Assembly: GCA_013215145.1 (NCBI GenBank)
Contig: JABSRP010000021.1
Span: forward strand, 1-64,000
DNA length: 64,000 nucleotides
Reading direction: 5' to 3'
Origin: Pseudobacteriovorax sp.
GTDB lineage: Bacteria; Bdellovibrionota_B; Oligoflexia; Oligoflexales; Oligoflexaceae
The position numbers and the translations under genes are program-made. Positions within the stretch are counted from its first letter, which is position 1. Each line of letters opens with the position of its first letter. Positions 45,556-54,913 of this stretch are shown here, in pieces. The notes beneath the pieces are model-generated. The model ran no database searches, was not told where the DNA came from, and worked only from the letters and a program-made list of their open reading frames with translations.

Positions 45556-46629
45556 TTGCTTTACTATTTATTCGACCTACTCACACCGTATATGAGTGGG
45601 CTTAATGTAACCCGCTATATAACGTTTCGTTCTGGAGCCGCACTCCTAAGTGCACTTTTCATAAGCTTTTTGCTATCTCCGTGGTTTATTAAGAAGCTGA
45701 AAAACCGGCAAATTGGCCAGCAGGTTCGAAACGATGGACCAGAGTCTCACTTTTCAAAAGCAGGTACCCCGACTATGGGAGGGGGTTTAATTCTATTTGC
45801 AACACTACTCCCTGCACTTCTATGGATGGACTGGGGGAATCCCCTTCTCTGGTGCGTGTCGTTGATAACTTTTGGTTACGGATTGATTGGTTTTTTTGAT
45901 GATTACTTAAAAATCTCCAAAAAAAATAGCAAAGGCCTGTCTGGCAAAAAGAAGCTTATATTTCAGTTTCTACTTGCAGGAATTACTTGCTTTATATTTT
46001 ACAGTAGTCATGGCAACGGCGAACTTAGATTTCCCTTTTTTAAGGACCTATACATCGATTTGGGTTGGGGATATGTTCCTTTTGGGATGTTCGTGATCGT
46101 AGGAGCTAGCAATGCTGTCAATCTAACAGATGGTTTAGATGGATTGGCAATTGGACCTGTCATGACAACAGCTGCTTGTTTTGCGATTCTTTCCTACGTT
46201 GCCGGCCACATCAAAATCGCTGAATACTTACAGATTCCTTATCTAGCTGGCACGGGAGAGCTCGCAATATTTTGCAGTTGTTTAGTGGGAGCAGGCATGG
46301 GCTTCCTGTGGTACAACACCTACCCAGCTCAAGTGTTTATGGGAGATGTTGGTTCTTTGCCTCTGGGAGGAGCACTAGGAACGATTGCAGTTTTGACTAA
46401 GAATGAGTTTCTACTGGCAATCATCGGTGGAATCTTTGTTGTTGAGGCAGTTTCTGTTATCACCCAGGTCACATCATTTAAACTAACGGGCAAGCGAGTT
46501 TTTAGGATGGCACCTATTCACCATCATTTTGAACTGAAAGGCTGGCCAGAACCGCGAGTTATTGTGAGATTTTGGATCATTTCCATTATTCTGGCCATTA
46601 TTGGACTAATGAGCTTAAAGTTGAGATAG
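45556..46629 (+). CDS. mraY: phospho-MurNAc-pentapeptide transferase MraY, 357 aa
   Basis: Integral membrane enzyme with about ten helices that makes lipid I from UDP-MurNAc-pentapeptide and undecaprenyl phosphate. The active-site loops are present: FFDDYLKISKKNSKGLSGKKK, NAVNLTDGLDGLAIGP and MGDVGSLPLGGALG, and the histidine loop HHHFELKGWPE. The start is TTG at 45556, with AGGAGG four bases upstream. The murD gene follows three bases after the stop. Confidence 0.96.
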   Translation: MLYYLFDLLTPYMSGLNVTRYITFRSGAALLSALFISFLLSPWFIKKLKNRQIGQQVRNDGPESHFSKAGTPTMGGGLILFATLLPALLWMDWGNPLLWCVSLITFGYGLIGFFDDYLKISKKNSKGLSGKKKLIFQFLLAGITCFIFYSSHGNGELRFPFFKDLYIDLGWGYVPFGMFVIVGASNAVNLTDGLDGLAIGPVMTTAACFAILSYVAGHIKIAEYLQIPYLAGTGELAIFCSCLVGAGMGFLWYNTYPAQVFMGDVGSLPLGGALGTIAVLTKNEFLLAIIGGIFVVEAVSVITQVTSFKLTGKRVFRMAPIHHHFELKGWPEPRVIVRFWIISIILAIIGLMSLKLR

Positions 46630-46632
46630 CCC

Positions 46633-47955
46633 TTGAATTTAGTATATGGCTCCGGCGTGACCGGACTGGCCACAACAAAATACCTACATAAAACAGGCCA
46701 ACCTGTTGTACTTTTTGATAGTAAAAACATAAAGGGCAATGCCAAGAGTTACTGCGATAGCGAAGGCATCCCTTTCTATACTGAAAACCTGCCCGAGGGA
46801 CTGTTAAAAAACTTTCGCAAAATCTACATTAGTCCGGGTATACCTCAATCAGCTCCTATCCTAACCCTAGCTAGGACTATGAATATCGAAATCACGAACG
46901 ATATTAATATAGCTAGTTCCCAATTTGATGGCCACATCATTGCTGTGACAGGGACAAATGGAAAATCCACTGTAACGAGTCTCATTGCATTCATGTTTCA
47001 GCAATTGGGTTTTCGAGCTGAAACTGCGGGAAACATAGGGGTGTCACCTCTAGATTTTATAATGGAACCTCGTCCCCCAGACATTTTAGTACTCGAACTG
47101 TCTTCATACCAATTGGAAACGACCAGGAACTTAAGCGCCGGGGTTTCTGTTTTTACTTCATTTGCACCTGACCACCTGGAACGGCATGGAACCATAGAAA
47201 ACTACCTGGCCGAAAAATTAAAATTAATCGATCAAACCAAAGAGGACGGAGCTCTAGTTTTTTCTGAGTGCTTTTGGAAATTCGTTCCTCAAGATTACCT
47301 AAGAAAACATTCTGCAAGAGCATTCGTTCTCAAAAGTTCAGTGGAAACAGAAACTGTAGATAGAGTATCGGAATACGAAGCAAACATGATACATTCCAGC
47401 CAACTAGAAACGGAGTTTTCTATCCCGAGATCCTGGCCCCACATCAACCGAATTAATGGCGGTTTAGCGGCAATGGCCGTAAAACAGCTTCTGCACAACG
47501 ATTTGGTGAACAAAAATATCGACTGGTCTCAGTTTCGCTTTCTTCCTTACCGCATGCAGCTGGTGAAAACAGTTAATTCTTGTTCCATTATAAACGATTC
47601 CAAATCGACAAACCTGGAATCAACAATCGCAGCTATATCCTCCATGAAATCAATGTTTTACCTTTTCCTCGGTGGGGTTTCCAAAGGCGAAAGCTTTGAA
47701 GCCTTAAAGCATTTCAAGCATAGATTCAAAAAAGTCTTACTATTTGGATCATCCGCTAAACAAATCTTTGCAGACATAGGCGTTGAACAGTCATTGATTT
47801 TTGACGACCTAGCGAGTGCACTTGAATACTTTAATAAGCATTTTCGACAGCTAGATGCCGATGTTCTATTTTCACCGGGGGGTGCTAGCTTCGACGAATT
47901 TGGCAACTACCTTGAAAGGGGGGAATTTTTTAGTGAAAATATACTAAAAACATAG
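46633..47955 (+). CDS. murD: UDP-MurNAc-L-Ala-D-Glu ligase MurD, 440 aa
   Basis: Cytoplasmic Mur ligase that adds D-glutamate. It shows the N-terminal Rossmann-type GSGVTGLATTKYL, the ATP-binding GTNGKSTVTSLIAF, ELSSYQLE, FAPDHLERHGT, and NDSKSTN (the MurD C-terminal carboxyl-Lys region). The start is TTG at 46633, only three bases after mraY, with a weak ribosome binding site, which suggests coupling to mraY. The length is within the family range (about 440). Confidence 0.93.
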   Translation: MNLVYGSGVTGLATTKYLHKTGQPVVLFDSKNIKGNAKSYCDSEGIPFYTENLPEGLLKNFRKIYISPGIPQSAPILTLARTMNIEITNDINIASSQFDGHIIAVTGTNGKSTVTSLIAFMFQQLGFRAETAGNIGVSPLDFIMEPRPPDILVLELSSYQLETTRNLSAGVSVFTSFAPDHLERHGTIENYLAEKLKLIDQTKEDGALVFSECFWKFVPQDYLRKHSARAFVLKSSVETETVDRVSEYEANMIHSSQLETEFSIPRSWPHINRINGGLAAMAVKQLLHNDLVNKNIDWSQFRFLPYRMQLVKTVNSCSIINDSKSTNLESTIAAISSMKSMFYLFLGGVSKGESFEALKHFKHRFKKVLLFGSSAKQIFADIGVEQSLIFDDLASALEYFNKHFRQLDADVLFSPGGASFDEFGNYLERGEFFSENILKT

Positions 47956-47966
47956 GGGAAAGTCTT

Positions 47967-49088
47967 ATGGACGGCAGACAATCACAAAAGTTCACTTTGT
48001 TTATACTTGTTTTTGTCCTCTGTGTTTCAGGTTTAGTGTTTATTTTTTCGGCTTCAAGTATTCCCGCATATCAAAAGTATAACGACATGTTCCACTACTT
48101 AAAGCGCCAAAGCTCAGGAATCCTGCTTGGGATTCTAGGCGGAATTATCATCTACCGAACTCCCACACAAATACTCTCAAGACTCACACCTTATGTTTTT
48201 CTATCTGTAACGACCCTCTTAATCCTGACACTAGTACCTGGAATCTCTAAGACCGTGAACGGTGCTTCTCGCTGGATTCAGATATTCTCATTTTCCATAC
48301 AGCCTGCCGAACTTGCAAAACTCGCGGCAATCCTTTACGTAGCAAAAAATATGAGTCGAAACGGTTTTAGCGGATTGAACACCACCTCTGGTTTTGTTTC
48401 TACGGTTCTACCGCTCATTCTGATGTCTGCAATACTTATCGTTCAACCCGACTTTGGCTCCCCTTTCCTTATTTTTTGTATACTCGGTTCTATGATGTTT
48501 GTTGCCGGGCTTTCATGGAAGATAATGATGGCTGCATTTACCTGTTGCGTCGCAGTGATCATCGGCGCTATTGCCTATGCTCCCTATCGCATTGCTCGGA
48601 TCACTAGTTTTCTTGATCCTTGGGAGTCAATGCAAAGTAGCGGCTTCCAAATTATTCAGAGCTATCTAGGTTTTTATAATGGCGGTCTCACAGGACTGGG
48701 TATTGGCAGCTCTCGGCAGAAGCTTTACTTTTTGCCCGAAGCTCACACTGACTTCATATTATCCGTTATCGGGGAAGAGTTAGGCCTTTTTGGCCTCATT
48801 ATCATGATCATTTTATTCTGCTACCTTGTCAGAACTTGTATTAAGATTACGGCTGCCCAAAGGGAAAACTTCACAAAGTTGCTGGCATTCGGTATTACAA
48901 GTTGGATTGCTTTGCAAACAGCACTAAATATGGGAGTAGCTATGGGGCTTTTACCCACAAAAGGTATGACCCTCCCTTTTTTGAGCTACGGTCCTAGCTC
49001 TCTTATTGTTTTTATGTGGAGTATTGCCATCATGGGAAGAATAGAGTTTGAAACGCGGAATAAAAAGTATGAAGCTTCAAGAGGTTAA
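47967..49088 (+). CDS. ftsW: SEDS-family septal glycosyltransferase FtsW, 373 aa
   Basis: Polytopic membrane protein with about ten helices. SEDS hallmarks are SRWIQIFSFSIQPAELAKL, QPDFGSPFLIF, and GLGIGSSRQKLYFLPEAHTDFILSVIGEELGLFG, with TKGMTLPFLSYGPSSL near the end. With FtsI it polymerises septal glycan. RodA is the closest relative, but its position in the dcw cluster makes FtsW the safe call. murG, which normally follows ftsW, is absent; murC overlaps the ftsW end by 20 bases. Confidence 0.93.
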   Translation: MDGRQSQKFTLFILVFVLCVSGLVFIFSASSIPAYQKYNDMFHYLKRQSSGILLGILGGIIIYRTPTQILSRLTPYVFLSVTTLLILTLVPGISKTVNGASRWIQIFSFSIQPAELAKLAAILYVAKNMSRNGFSGLNTTSGFVSTVLPLILMSAILIVQPDFGSPFLIFCILGSMMFVAGLSWKIMMAAFTCCVAVIIGAIAYAPYRIARITSFLDPWESMQSSGFQIIQSYLGFYNGGLTGLGIGSSRQKLYFLPEAHTDFILSVIGEELGLFGLIIMIILFCYLVRTCIKITAAQRENFTKLLAFGITSWIALQTALNMGVAMGLLPTKGMTLPFLSYGPSSLIVFMWSIAIMGRIEFETRNKKYEASRG

Positions 49089-50466
49089 TAGCGTTTATCT
49101 AATCGGAATTTTGGGGTCAGGAATGAAACCCTTGGCAGAGATTTCGACCTATTTAGGGATAAAAGTCTCTGGATCCGACTTATCTGGTCACAGTCACAAA
49201 ATAAGCCATTTGGCAGAAATCTATAGGGAGCACCTCGCCGAAAACGTCGACCCCAAAACTAGTGTAATTGTATACTCCACGGCAATCTCAGAGAACAATC
49301 CTGAACTCGTTCAAGCCAGAAAACTAGGCATTCCCACCTTACATCGTAGTGAGTATCTCCAGCTGCTTTCAGAAGGAAAAAAACTCATAGCTGTTGGAGG
49401 GACACACGGTAAAACTACGACAACCGCATTGATTGCTCATATCTTCGATCGCTGCGGAATGAAACCCACTGCTTGCATTGGGGGTGTTCGGCCTGACACG
49501 AAAACCTCTTCTTATTGTGGCGAGGGCGATTTTTTTATTACAGAGGCTGATGAGTCCGACGGTACACTACTGAATTTTTCACCCTTCGCCTCACTTGTGA
49601 CAAATATCGATCTCGATCATCTAGACTTCTATAAGGATCTCGATGATATTATTCGTACTTTTGGGTTTTTTTGTAAAAACGTCGATCCAGAGGGAGTGGT
49701 CGTTTTTTCGTGGGATGATCGTAATAGTCGCGACCTTGCCATCAGTTTCGAGGAATCTAATCGAATCGTGTTTGGTAAAAGCATTGGGGCAAACGTCAGA
49801 CTTCTCTCCTTTAAAAATCATCAGCATTGCAGCTATTTAGACATCATGCTGGAGAAGGAGCGTATCAAAGAGACGGTACCATTGTTAGGCTACCACAATA
49901 TCCAGAACGTTCTGGCAGCGATTTCTATAGCACATGCCGTTGGAATTGATGGGCAAGAAGCCCTTAAGGCCATTAGCAGTTTTCCTGGTGTGGAAAGGCG
50001 ACTGGAGATGCTGCTCAATACAAAAAACACCTTCATCTTTAACGACTATGCTCACAATCCAGGCAAAGTAACAGCTTGCATCTCGGCGGTTCGGAAGTCT
50101 TTTTCCTACTTTGAAATCATAGTTATATTCCAGCCACATCGTTTCAGCAGAGTCAAAACGATGTACAATGAATTTATCGGGGCATTTGCAAACGCGAACA
50201 CGGTGTTACTATCACCGTTGTTCGCTGCTGGCGAGTGCGACCCAGGGACCTACTCTCCGGGAAAGTTTGCAAAAGACATTGTTCAGGGGTCAGGTCAATC
50301 GCTTCAATGCTTTGAGCTACAAAAGGGACAAGAAAACACCCAGGCACTCGGTTTCTTCGATGATTCAAAGAATCAGGTGTTTCTCTTTCTCGGTGCTGGA
50401 GATATCTCCGATCAAGCTCGGCAATTTAAGGATGCTATCGTTGCCAAAAAAGAGGAAACAATCTGA
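49069..50466 (+). CDS. murC: UDP-N-acetylmuramate-L-alanine ligase MurC, 465 aa
   Basis: First amino-acid-adding Mur ligase. Key segments are LIGILGSGMKPLAEI (note ILGSGM rather than the usual IGGxGM), VYSTAISENNPEL, GTHGKTTTTALIA, EADESDGTLL, NDYAHNPGKV and FQPHRFSR. It is MurC rather than Mpl, as the TAISENNPE and PTLHRSEYL stretches show. I start at the ATG at 49069; an upstream in-frame TTG at 49048 adds seven residues. It overlaps ftsW by 20 bases and ftsQ by 26. No murB or ddl follows it. Confidence 0.93.
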   Translation: MKLQEVNSVYLIGILGSGMKPLAEISTYLGIKVSGSDLSGHSHKISHLAEIYREHLAENVDPKTSVIVYSTAISENNPELVQARKLGIPTLHRSEYLQLLSEGKKLIAVGGTHGKTTTTALIAHIFDRCGMKPTACIGGVRPDTKTSSYCGEGDFFITEADESDGTLLNFSPFASLVTNIDLDHLDFYKDLDDIIRTFGFFCKNVDPEGVVVFSWDDRNSRDLAISFEESNRIVFGKSIGANVRLLSFKNHQHCSYLDIMLEKERIKETVPLLGYHNIQNVLAAISIAHAVGIDGQEALKAISSFPGVERRLEMLLNTKNTFIFNDYAHNPGKVTACISAVRKSFSYFEIIVIFQPHRFSRVKTMYNEFIGAFANANTVLLSPLFAAGECDPGTYSPGKFAKDIVQGSGQSLQCFELQKGQENTQALGFFDDSKNQVFLFLGAGDISDQARQFKDAIVAKKEETI

Positions 50467-51247
50467 TAAATCAAAGGCATTAGCCGCTCAAAAACCAATA
50501 AAGAGGCGGCGCAAAATTGCAATTACTTTGGTGCCCATACTCATCGCAACGATCTCTGTCATCGGGCTTTTCTTTTGGTTGCCAAAACCAGACAAGAATC
50601 AAGATAAACTTGATCCAAAGTTTCAGCTCAGTCTGTTGGGAATCCAAGACAGAAACGTAGAACAAAGAGCTAACGCACTACTAGAGTCAAGGAAGATCAC
50701 AACCAATTCGCAATTGATCAAACAGATCAAGTCGGTTCAAAAAAAACTATATGCGAGTTCTTACCACCTTTTTATGCAGAGTCCTCGACAAGCCTACCTT
50801 ACCTTTGAGTTTTTTGAGCCATATGCTTGTATCGATTTGGGAACGTTGAGATTAATAAGCGAAGACGCCAAGGTTTTCGGGAAATGCGACCCTCAAAAAG
50901 AGCTTCCGATGATTAAGGGCTTTGAGGTCATCCATTCAGAGGTAAGACAGGAAGATCAAAGCCTTTTGATTTCTAGACTGGAATCCGAAAAAATGGAGTC
51001 AGCAATTACGATTCTAAAGACGGCTTTTGATCAAAATTTCCAAGTTTCGGCAGTAAAATACTTGGAGCACCGGGGGTTTCGTCTATTTTTGAAAGACGCT
51101 GAAACTGAGATTATTATTGGATTCTCTCAGATAGACGAACAGTTTTCAAAGCTTAACAAAATTCACGGATCGATGACAAAGAACGATTTTAGCACAGCAA
51201 AAATTGAATTGGACTTCGGTGACAAGGCGTTTATCAAAATTAACTAG
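50441..51247 (+). CDS. ftsQ: divergent FtsQ/DivIB-like division protein, 268 aa
   Basis: Bitopic protein with a short basic cytoplasmic stretch (KKRKQSDKSK...KPIKRRRK), one membrane segment at about 36-56 and a periplasmic domain. The stretch reading YLTFEFFEPYACIDLGTLRLISEDAKVFGKC is the counterpart of the FtsQ segment with the E-x-x-P-A-x motif and V-D-x-x-G-x-V-F. The POTRA signature is weak. I start at TTG 50441, eight bases after AAGGA, inside the murC end; a longer frame back to 50168 would overlap murC by about 300 bases and is not credible. Place before ftsA supports FtsQ. Confidence 0.7.
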   Translation: MPKKRKQSDKSKALAAQKPIKRRRKIAITLVPILIATISVIGLFFWLPKPDKNQDKLDPKFQLSLLGIQDRNVEQRANALLESRKITTNSQLIKQIKSVQKKLYASSYHLFMQSPRQAYLTFEFFEPYACIDLGTLRLISEDAKVFGKCDPQKELPMIKGFEVIHSEVRQEDQSLLISRLESEKMESAITILKTAFDQNFQVSAVKYLEHRGFRLFLKDAETEIIIGFSQIDEQFSKLNKIHGSMTKNDFSTAKIELDFGDKAFIKIN

Positions 51248-51265
51248 AAATCTTTGCGAGGTATC

Positions 51266-52456
51266 GTGAAACTTGACCCAACCATTTCAGCGATTGACTT
51301 AGGCACCACGAAGTTTTGCTGTGCAAACTTGTTCAGGTCTGACACCTCCAGTATTAGAATTGCAGAGGTAGCAGCTTCGGGAATGAGCAAAGGTATGCTT
51401 GTTGACTTCGACAAAGCAAAAACGGCATTAAACGAACTTATAAAAAAGTCCGAAGACTCTTACAACCACGACCTACAAAAAGTAGTTGTTGGAGTTGCTG
51501 GCAGTCATCTTTCTGGCCAAAAAATTGAGACCGCTATAGATCTCGCCGACGGGATCGTCACCTTGGACGAAATCAATCGTCTTTCGGAAAAGGCTGAAGA
51601 AAAAGCCACTCAAAATACTCGTGAGATTCTTCACTGCCACCCTATCAGTTTTAGCCTCGACGACAGGGACCCGGTAGAAAACCCTCTTCACCTTTCCGGG
51701 AGAACACTAACAGGAACGTTCTTCATCATAGATGCAGATCGAGCCTATCTAAAAGACCTAGTGAGATTATTTAACCTTTGTGGTTTGGAGATCACCCAGT
51801 TCTATTCAGAACCGTTTGCTTCAGCTTCGGTGACAACGACTGAAGAGCAAAAAAACCTAGGAATAGCCATCGCGGACATAGGGGGAGGCACTACTGACGG
51901 GATAGTTTACCAAAATGGGCATCCCGTAGATATTTTTACGATCAATATTGCCGGTTCACTCATGACCCGGGATCTTTCTATCGGTCTACAGATCAACCAA
52001 AATTCGGCGCGCATGTTAAAGGAGGAAATTGGTCTGGGTCACTCTCAAAAAAAGGGGACTGTTACCACCATCTATGGTAAAGAAAAATCCATAGAATCCT
52101 ATCAAGTCAATCAAATTCTTGCCCCCCGAGTCTTGGAACTGGGCGCTTATATCGCATCTGCGTTGAAACAGTACCGTGGGTCGCTTTCTGGTGGCATATT
52201 CTTTACGGGTGGAGGTAGTAACCTCAGTGGCATCGTTGATTTCCTCAAAAGTCACTTCAAGATTCATGTCGATCAACTTTTACCTCACTATGGATCTGGA
52301 GACGAGGATGCTGTTTTCTCTTCACGTCATGCTACGGTAATTGGCTTGATAAATTTGGAACTCGAGCGACTCCGGGAATTGGATTCCCATGCAGACCCAT
52401 CGTGGAAAGATCGATTTATCACTCCCATCTATAACTGGATTAAAGAGTTAAGCTAA
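51266..52456 (+). CDS. ftsA: cell-division protein FtsA, 396 aa
   Basis: Actin-fold ATPase that tethers FtsZ to the membrane. Visible signatures are AIDLGTTKF (phosphate 1), the 1C domain of residues 85-165 and IADIGGGTTDGIVYQNG (phosphate 2), then FTGGGSNLSGI. A C-terminal amphipathic helix (KDRFITPIYNWIKELS) should serve as the membrane-targeting sequence. I start at the GTG at 51266, four bases after GAGG; a TTG at 51254 would add four residues. A weak terminator-like hairpin overlaps its stop codon before ftsZ. Confidence 0.92.
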   Translation: MKLDPTISAIDLGTTKFCCANLFRSDTSSIRIAEVAASGMSKGMLVDFDKAKTALNELIKKSEDSYNHDLQKVVVGVAGSHLSGQKIETAIDLADGIVTLDEINRLSEKAEEKATQNTREILHCHPISFSLDDRDPVENPLHLSGRTLTGTFFIIDADRAYLKDLVRLFNLCGLEITQFYSEPFASASVTTTEEQKNLGIAIADIGGGTTDGIVYQNGHPVDIFTINIAGSLMTRDLSIGLQINQNSARMLKEEIGLGHSQKKGTVTTIYGKEKSIESYQVNQILAPRVLELGAYIASALKQYRGSLSGGIFFTGGGSNLSGIVDFLKSHFKIHVDQLLPHYGSGDEDAVFSSRHATVIGLINLELERLRELDSHADPSWKDRFITPIYNWIKELS

Positions 52457-52469
52457 ACCTCTTTTTTTT
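52442..52469 (+). terminator. weak terminator-like hairpin overlapping the ftsA stop codon
   Basis: Arms AAAGAGTT and AAC-C-TCTTT (one bulged C), loop AAGCTA, then at least five U residues. The ftsA TAA lies inside it at 52454-52456. It is weak, and may attenuate read-through from the dcw operon, leaving ftsZ to depend partly on its own promoter at 52477-52506. Confidence 0.35.
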
Positions 52470-52476
52470 ATTCAAA

Positions 52477-52506
52477 TTGACACACTCTTACCTTAGGACC
52501 TATAAT
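52477..52506 (+). promoter_or_regulatory. consensus sigma-70 promoter for ftsZ
   Basis: A perfect -35 TTGACA at 52477-52482 and a perfect -10 TATAAT at 52501-52506, separated by 18 bases. Transcription would begin near 52513, giving a leader of about 40 bases with GGGAGAG before the ftsZ ATG at 52552. This is the best promoter match in the window. Confidence 0.8.
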
Positions 52507-52551
52507 TTGGGCTGATACTCAAAACAATCAGCCTTTTTAAGGGAGAGTGCC

Positions 52552-53889
52552 ATGACATTCGATCCTGATAACTTTGTGCCACCAGCTGCTTCAATCAAAG
52601 TATTTGGCATCGGAGGTGGTGGTGGCAATGCCGTAAATACGATGATCAGAACCAACATCGAGGGGGTGGAATTCACAGCTGCCAACACAGATGTTCAGGC
52701 ACTTCGATTCTCCTTGGCCCAGAATAAAATTCAGATTGGTAAAGAACTTACCAAAGGTCTGGGAGCCGGGGCCGATCCCGATATTGGTCGCGACGCTATG
52801 CTCGAGGATCGTCACGCCATTTCGGAGGCAATGGCCGGAGCTAATATGGTCTTCGTAACCGCTGGAATGGGAGGCGGAACCGGAACTGGAGGAGCTGCTA
52901 TAGCAGCTCAAATAGCTCGTGAAATGGGGGCACTTACAGTTGGCGTCGTGACCAAACCTTTTTCTTTCGAAGGAAAAAGACGCAGAAAGCATGCTGAAGA
53001 AGGGATTGCCAGACTAAAAGCCCATGTCGATACCCTAATCACCATACCAAATCAAAGGCTTCTTCAAATAGCCAGCCCTGACCTTTCGATGATCGATGCC
53101 TTCAGGCTTGCCGACAATGTTCTTGTAAACGCCGTAAAGGGGATCTCTGACATAATTAATATTCCTGGGACGGTAAATGTTGACTTTGCAGATGTAAAGA
53201 CAGTTATGTCGAGTATGGGCATGGCACTTATGGGAATAGGAGAATCAGAGGGAACTGACCGGGCAAAAGAGGCGGCAAAACGAGCTATTTGTAGTCCTCT
53301 TCTCGAAGACATCGATATTGAGGGCGCAACGGGGATTCTTATCAATATCACTGCCGGTGAAAGTGTCTCTCTCGTCGAGGTAAATGAGGCCTGTTCTATC
53401 GTTCAGGAGGCCGCTCATGAGGATGCTAATATAATATTTGGAGCTGTGATAGACGAGGATATCGGGAACCTGATGCGAGTCACTGTTATAGCAACCGGAT
53501 TTCCTCAAGACGACGACCTTCAAGAAGACTTCCAAGAACCCATGCATGAACAAAAACCCGCATCTTCCCCTTCCATGGACGAGTTCAAACTAGAAGAAAA
53601 AATGACTGATCTAACCTTCAATCACATCGAAACTGAGCAAGATTTGAGGGAAAATGATCCAGTTGACACTAAGAATGAACAAGAAGAGCGGCAGGGCGCT
53701 CTCAGTCTGGAGGGAGATTCGCCAGAAACCCTCGCTAAAGAAAGCTCAGATGAGATGGACTTAAAAATAGATGCCGCACTAAAAATCGCTGAAAAACTCT
53801 CTAAAGCCTCTGAAAAAGAACAAGACAAAGATGACATTGAAGTTCCATCATTTCTACGGCAAGAAAACCCAGACCTTTCCCTTTCCTAA
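52552..53889 (+). CDS. ftsZ: cell-division GTPase FtsZ, 445 aa
   Basis: Tubulin-like protein forming the Z-ring. The glycine-rich GTP-binding motif [11 protein letters not shown] is at about 104-114, and the T7-loop region ([15 protein letters not shown]) with the catalytic aspartates is in place. After residue 320 comes an acidic, poorly conserved linker of about 100 residues, then the C-terminal FtsA/ZipA-binding peptide [15 protein letters not shown]. The linker is longer than in E. coli. The gene ends on TAA and overlaps the convergent epimerase by four bases. Confidence 0.97.
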   Translation: MTFDPDNFVPPAASIKVFGIGGGGGNAVNTMIRTNIEGVEFTAANTDVQALRFSLAQNKIQIGKELTKGLGAGADPDIGRDAMLEDRHAISEAMAGANMVFVTAGMGGGTGTGGAAIAAQIAREMGALTVGVVTKPFSFEGKRRRKHAEEGIARLKAHVDTLITIPNQRLLQIASPDLSMIDAFRLADNVLVNAVKGISDIINIPGTVNVDFADVKTVMSSMGMALMGIGESEGTDRAKEAAKRAICSPLLEDIDIEGATGILINITAGESVSLVEVNEACSIVQEAAHEDANIIFGAVIDEDIGNLMRVTVIATGFPQDDDLQEDFQEPMHEQKPASSPSMDEFKLEEKMTDLTFNHIETEQDLRENDPVDTKNEQEERQGALSLEGDSPETLAKESSDEMDLKIDAALKIAEKLSKASEKEQDKDDIEVPSFLRQENPDLSLS

Positions 53890-54878
53890 GATTTCGGATG
53901 GGAGCTTTCAGATTGCATAGTGCGCAGCAACTCTCGAAAGCTCTTGTTTTCTAAGCTTACCTTATCTGCAAGAGGGTTATCCTTCATAGTGCCTTTATCC
54001 CGGTTGCAACCAAGGGACAGATAATCACGAATCTTAGGCCCCGTGGGTCTGTAATAGGAGCCGCGGCGTTCAAACACGGGCACTAGTGAGTTACCTAAAG
54101 TACCCCGCACTTGAAGACGACCACCTTTACTGTACCTTTCTGAAACAATTTTAAAGATATCTTCTACCTTCAGCTCCTCTCCACCTAACATTTCGATAAT
54201 ATTTGCACTTTGACTAAGTGGGGTCGTTATCAACTTGGTGATCCCTTTGCAGAGATCGTCTAGAAATATAGGGGAAAATTTTTGGTCCGAGCTAGGAACA
54301 GGATACAAGCCCGGAAACTTCATGAGATTCATAACCGTTCTAATAAAATTATCTTTATCAAGGTTAGGCTGGAACACTAAACTCGATCTAATAATAATTT
54401 TTTCCGGCACCTTGGAATTCAAGACTAATACTTCAGCTAAATATTTCTCCCGTAAGAATTGAGATTTAGCACGGCGATTTGCACCAACGGCACTTACAAA
54501 AATAATTCTTTTTGTTTTAGCTTGTTCCATTGCCTCAAGCAGATTGGCTAAACAGTTCAGATTTTTACTAATGTTTCGAAAATCCTTATCGAAACGAATC
54601 GCCTCCTGGGAGCCAACAATACTTTCTTCCCATGCGAGAGAAACGACTGTTTCGACGCCTCGGAGTGGAGCGGCAAGCAAGTCTACTGAATTCAAGTCAG
54701 AGCAAACCGGGTAAACATTCTTCAGGGGTTCCGGCAGCCTTAGATGATACATGGATACCACTGGCTGATCTAGTTGCGAAAGGATGGACACGAGCCTCCT
54801 ACCAACGAATCCTGAGCCCCCTGTAACCATGACAGCACGGTCATGAAAATGAGAGTTTTGGGAATTACCAGCAGTCAT
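53886..54878 (-). CDS. NAD(P)-dependent epimerase/dehydratase (extended SDR), 330 aa
   Basis: Extended short-chain dehydrogenase fold. It has the nucleotide-binding motif [13 protein letters not shown] near the N-terminus and no standard Y-x-x-x-K catalytic pair at the classic place ([20 protein letters not shown] is the likely region; the Tyr is replaced by Phe/Gln). This resembles NmrA/complex-I-39-kDa-like binding proteins more than sugar epimerases. I start at ATG 54878, five bases after GGGGG, rather than the GTG at 54902. Its place is between ftsZ (convergent) and a glycosyltransferase. Its substrate is unknown. Confidence 0.75.
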   Translation of the reverse strand: MTAGNSQNSHFHDRAVMVTGGSGFVGRRLVSILSQLDQPVVSMYHLRLPEPLKNVYPVCSDLNSVDLLAAPLRGVETVVSLAWEESIVGSQEAIRFDKDFRNISKNLNCLANLLEAMEQAKTKRIIFVSAVGANRRAKSQFLREKYLAEVLVLNSKVPEKIIIRSSLVFQPNLDKDNFIRTVMNLMKFPGLYPVPSSDQKFSPIFLDDLCKGITKLITTPLSQSANIIEMLGGEELKVEDIFKIVSERYSKGGRLQVRGTLGNSLVPVFERRGSYYRPTGPKIRDYLSLGCNRDKGTMKDNPLADKVSLENKSFRELLRTMQSESSHPKS

Positions 54879-54913
54879 TCTTTCCCCCAGTTTGTTTTTC
54901 ACATCGATCTCGG

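Noticed and set aside
50168-50440. N-terminal extension of the FtsQ frame back to 50168
   Set aside because: It would overlap murC by about 300 bases in another frame and has atypical composition; TTG 50441 has a proper ribosome binding site and spacing.
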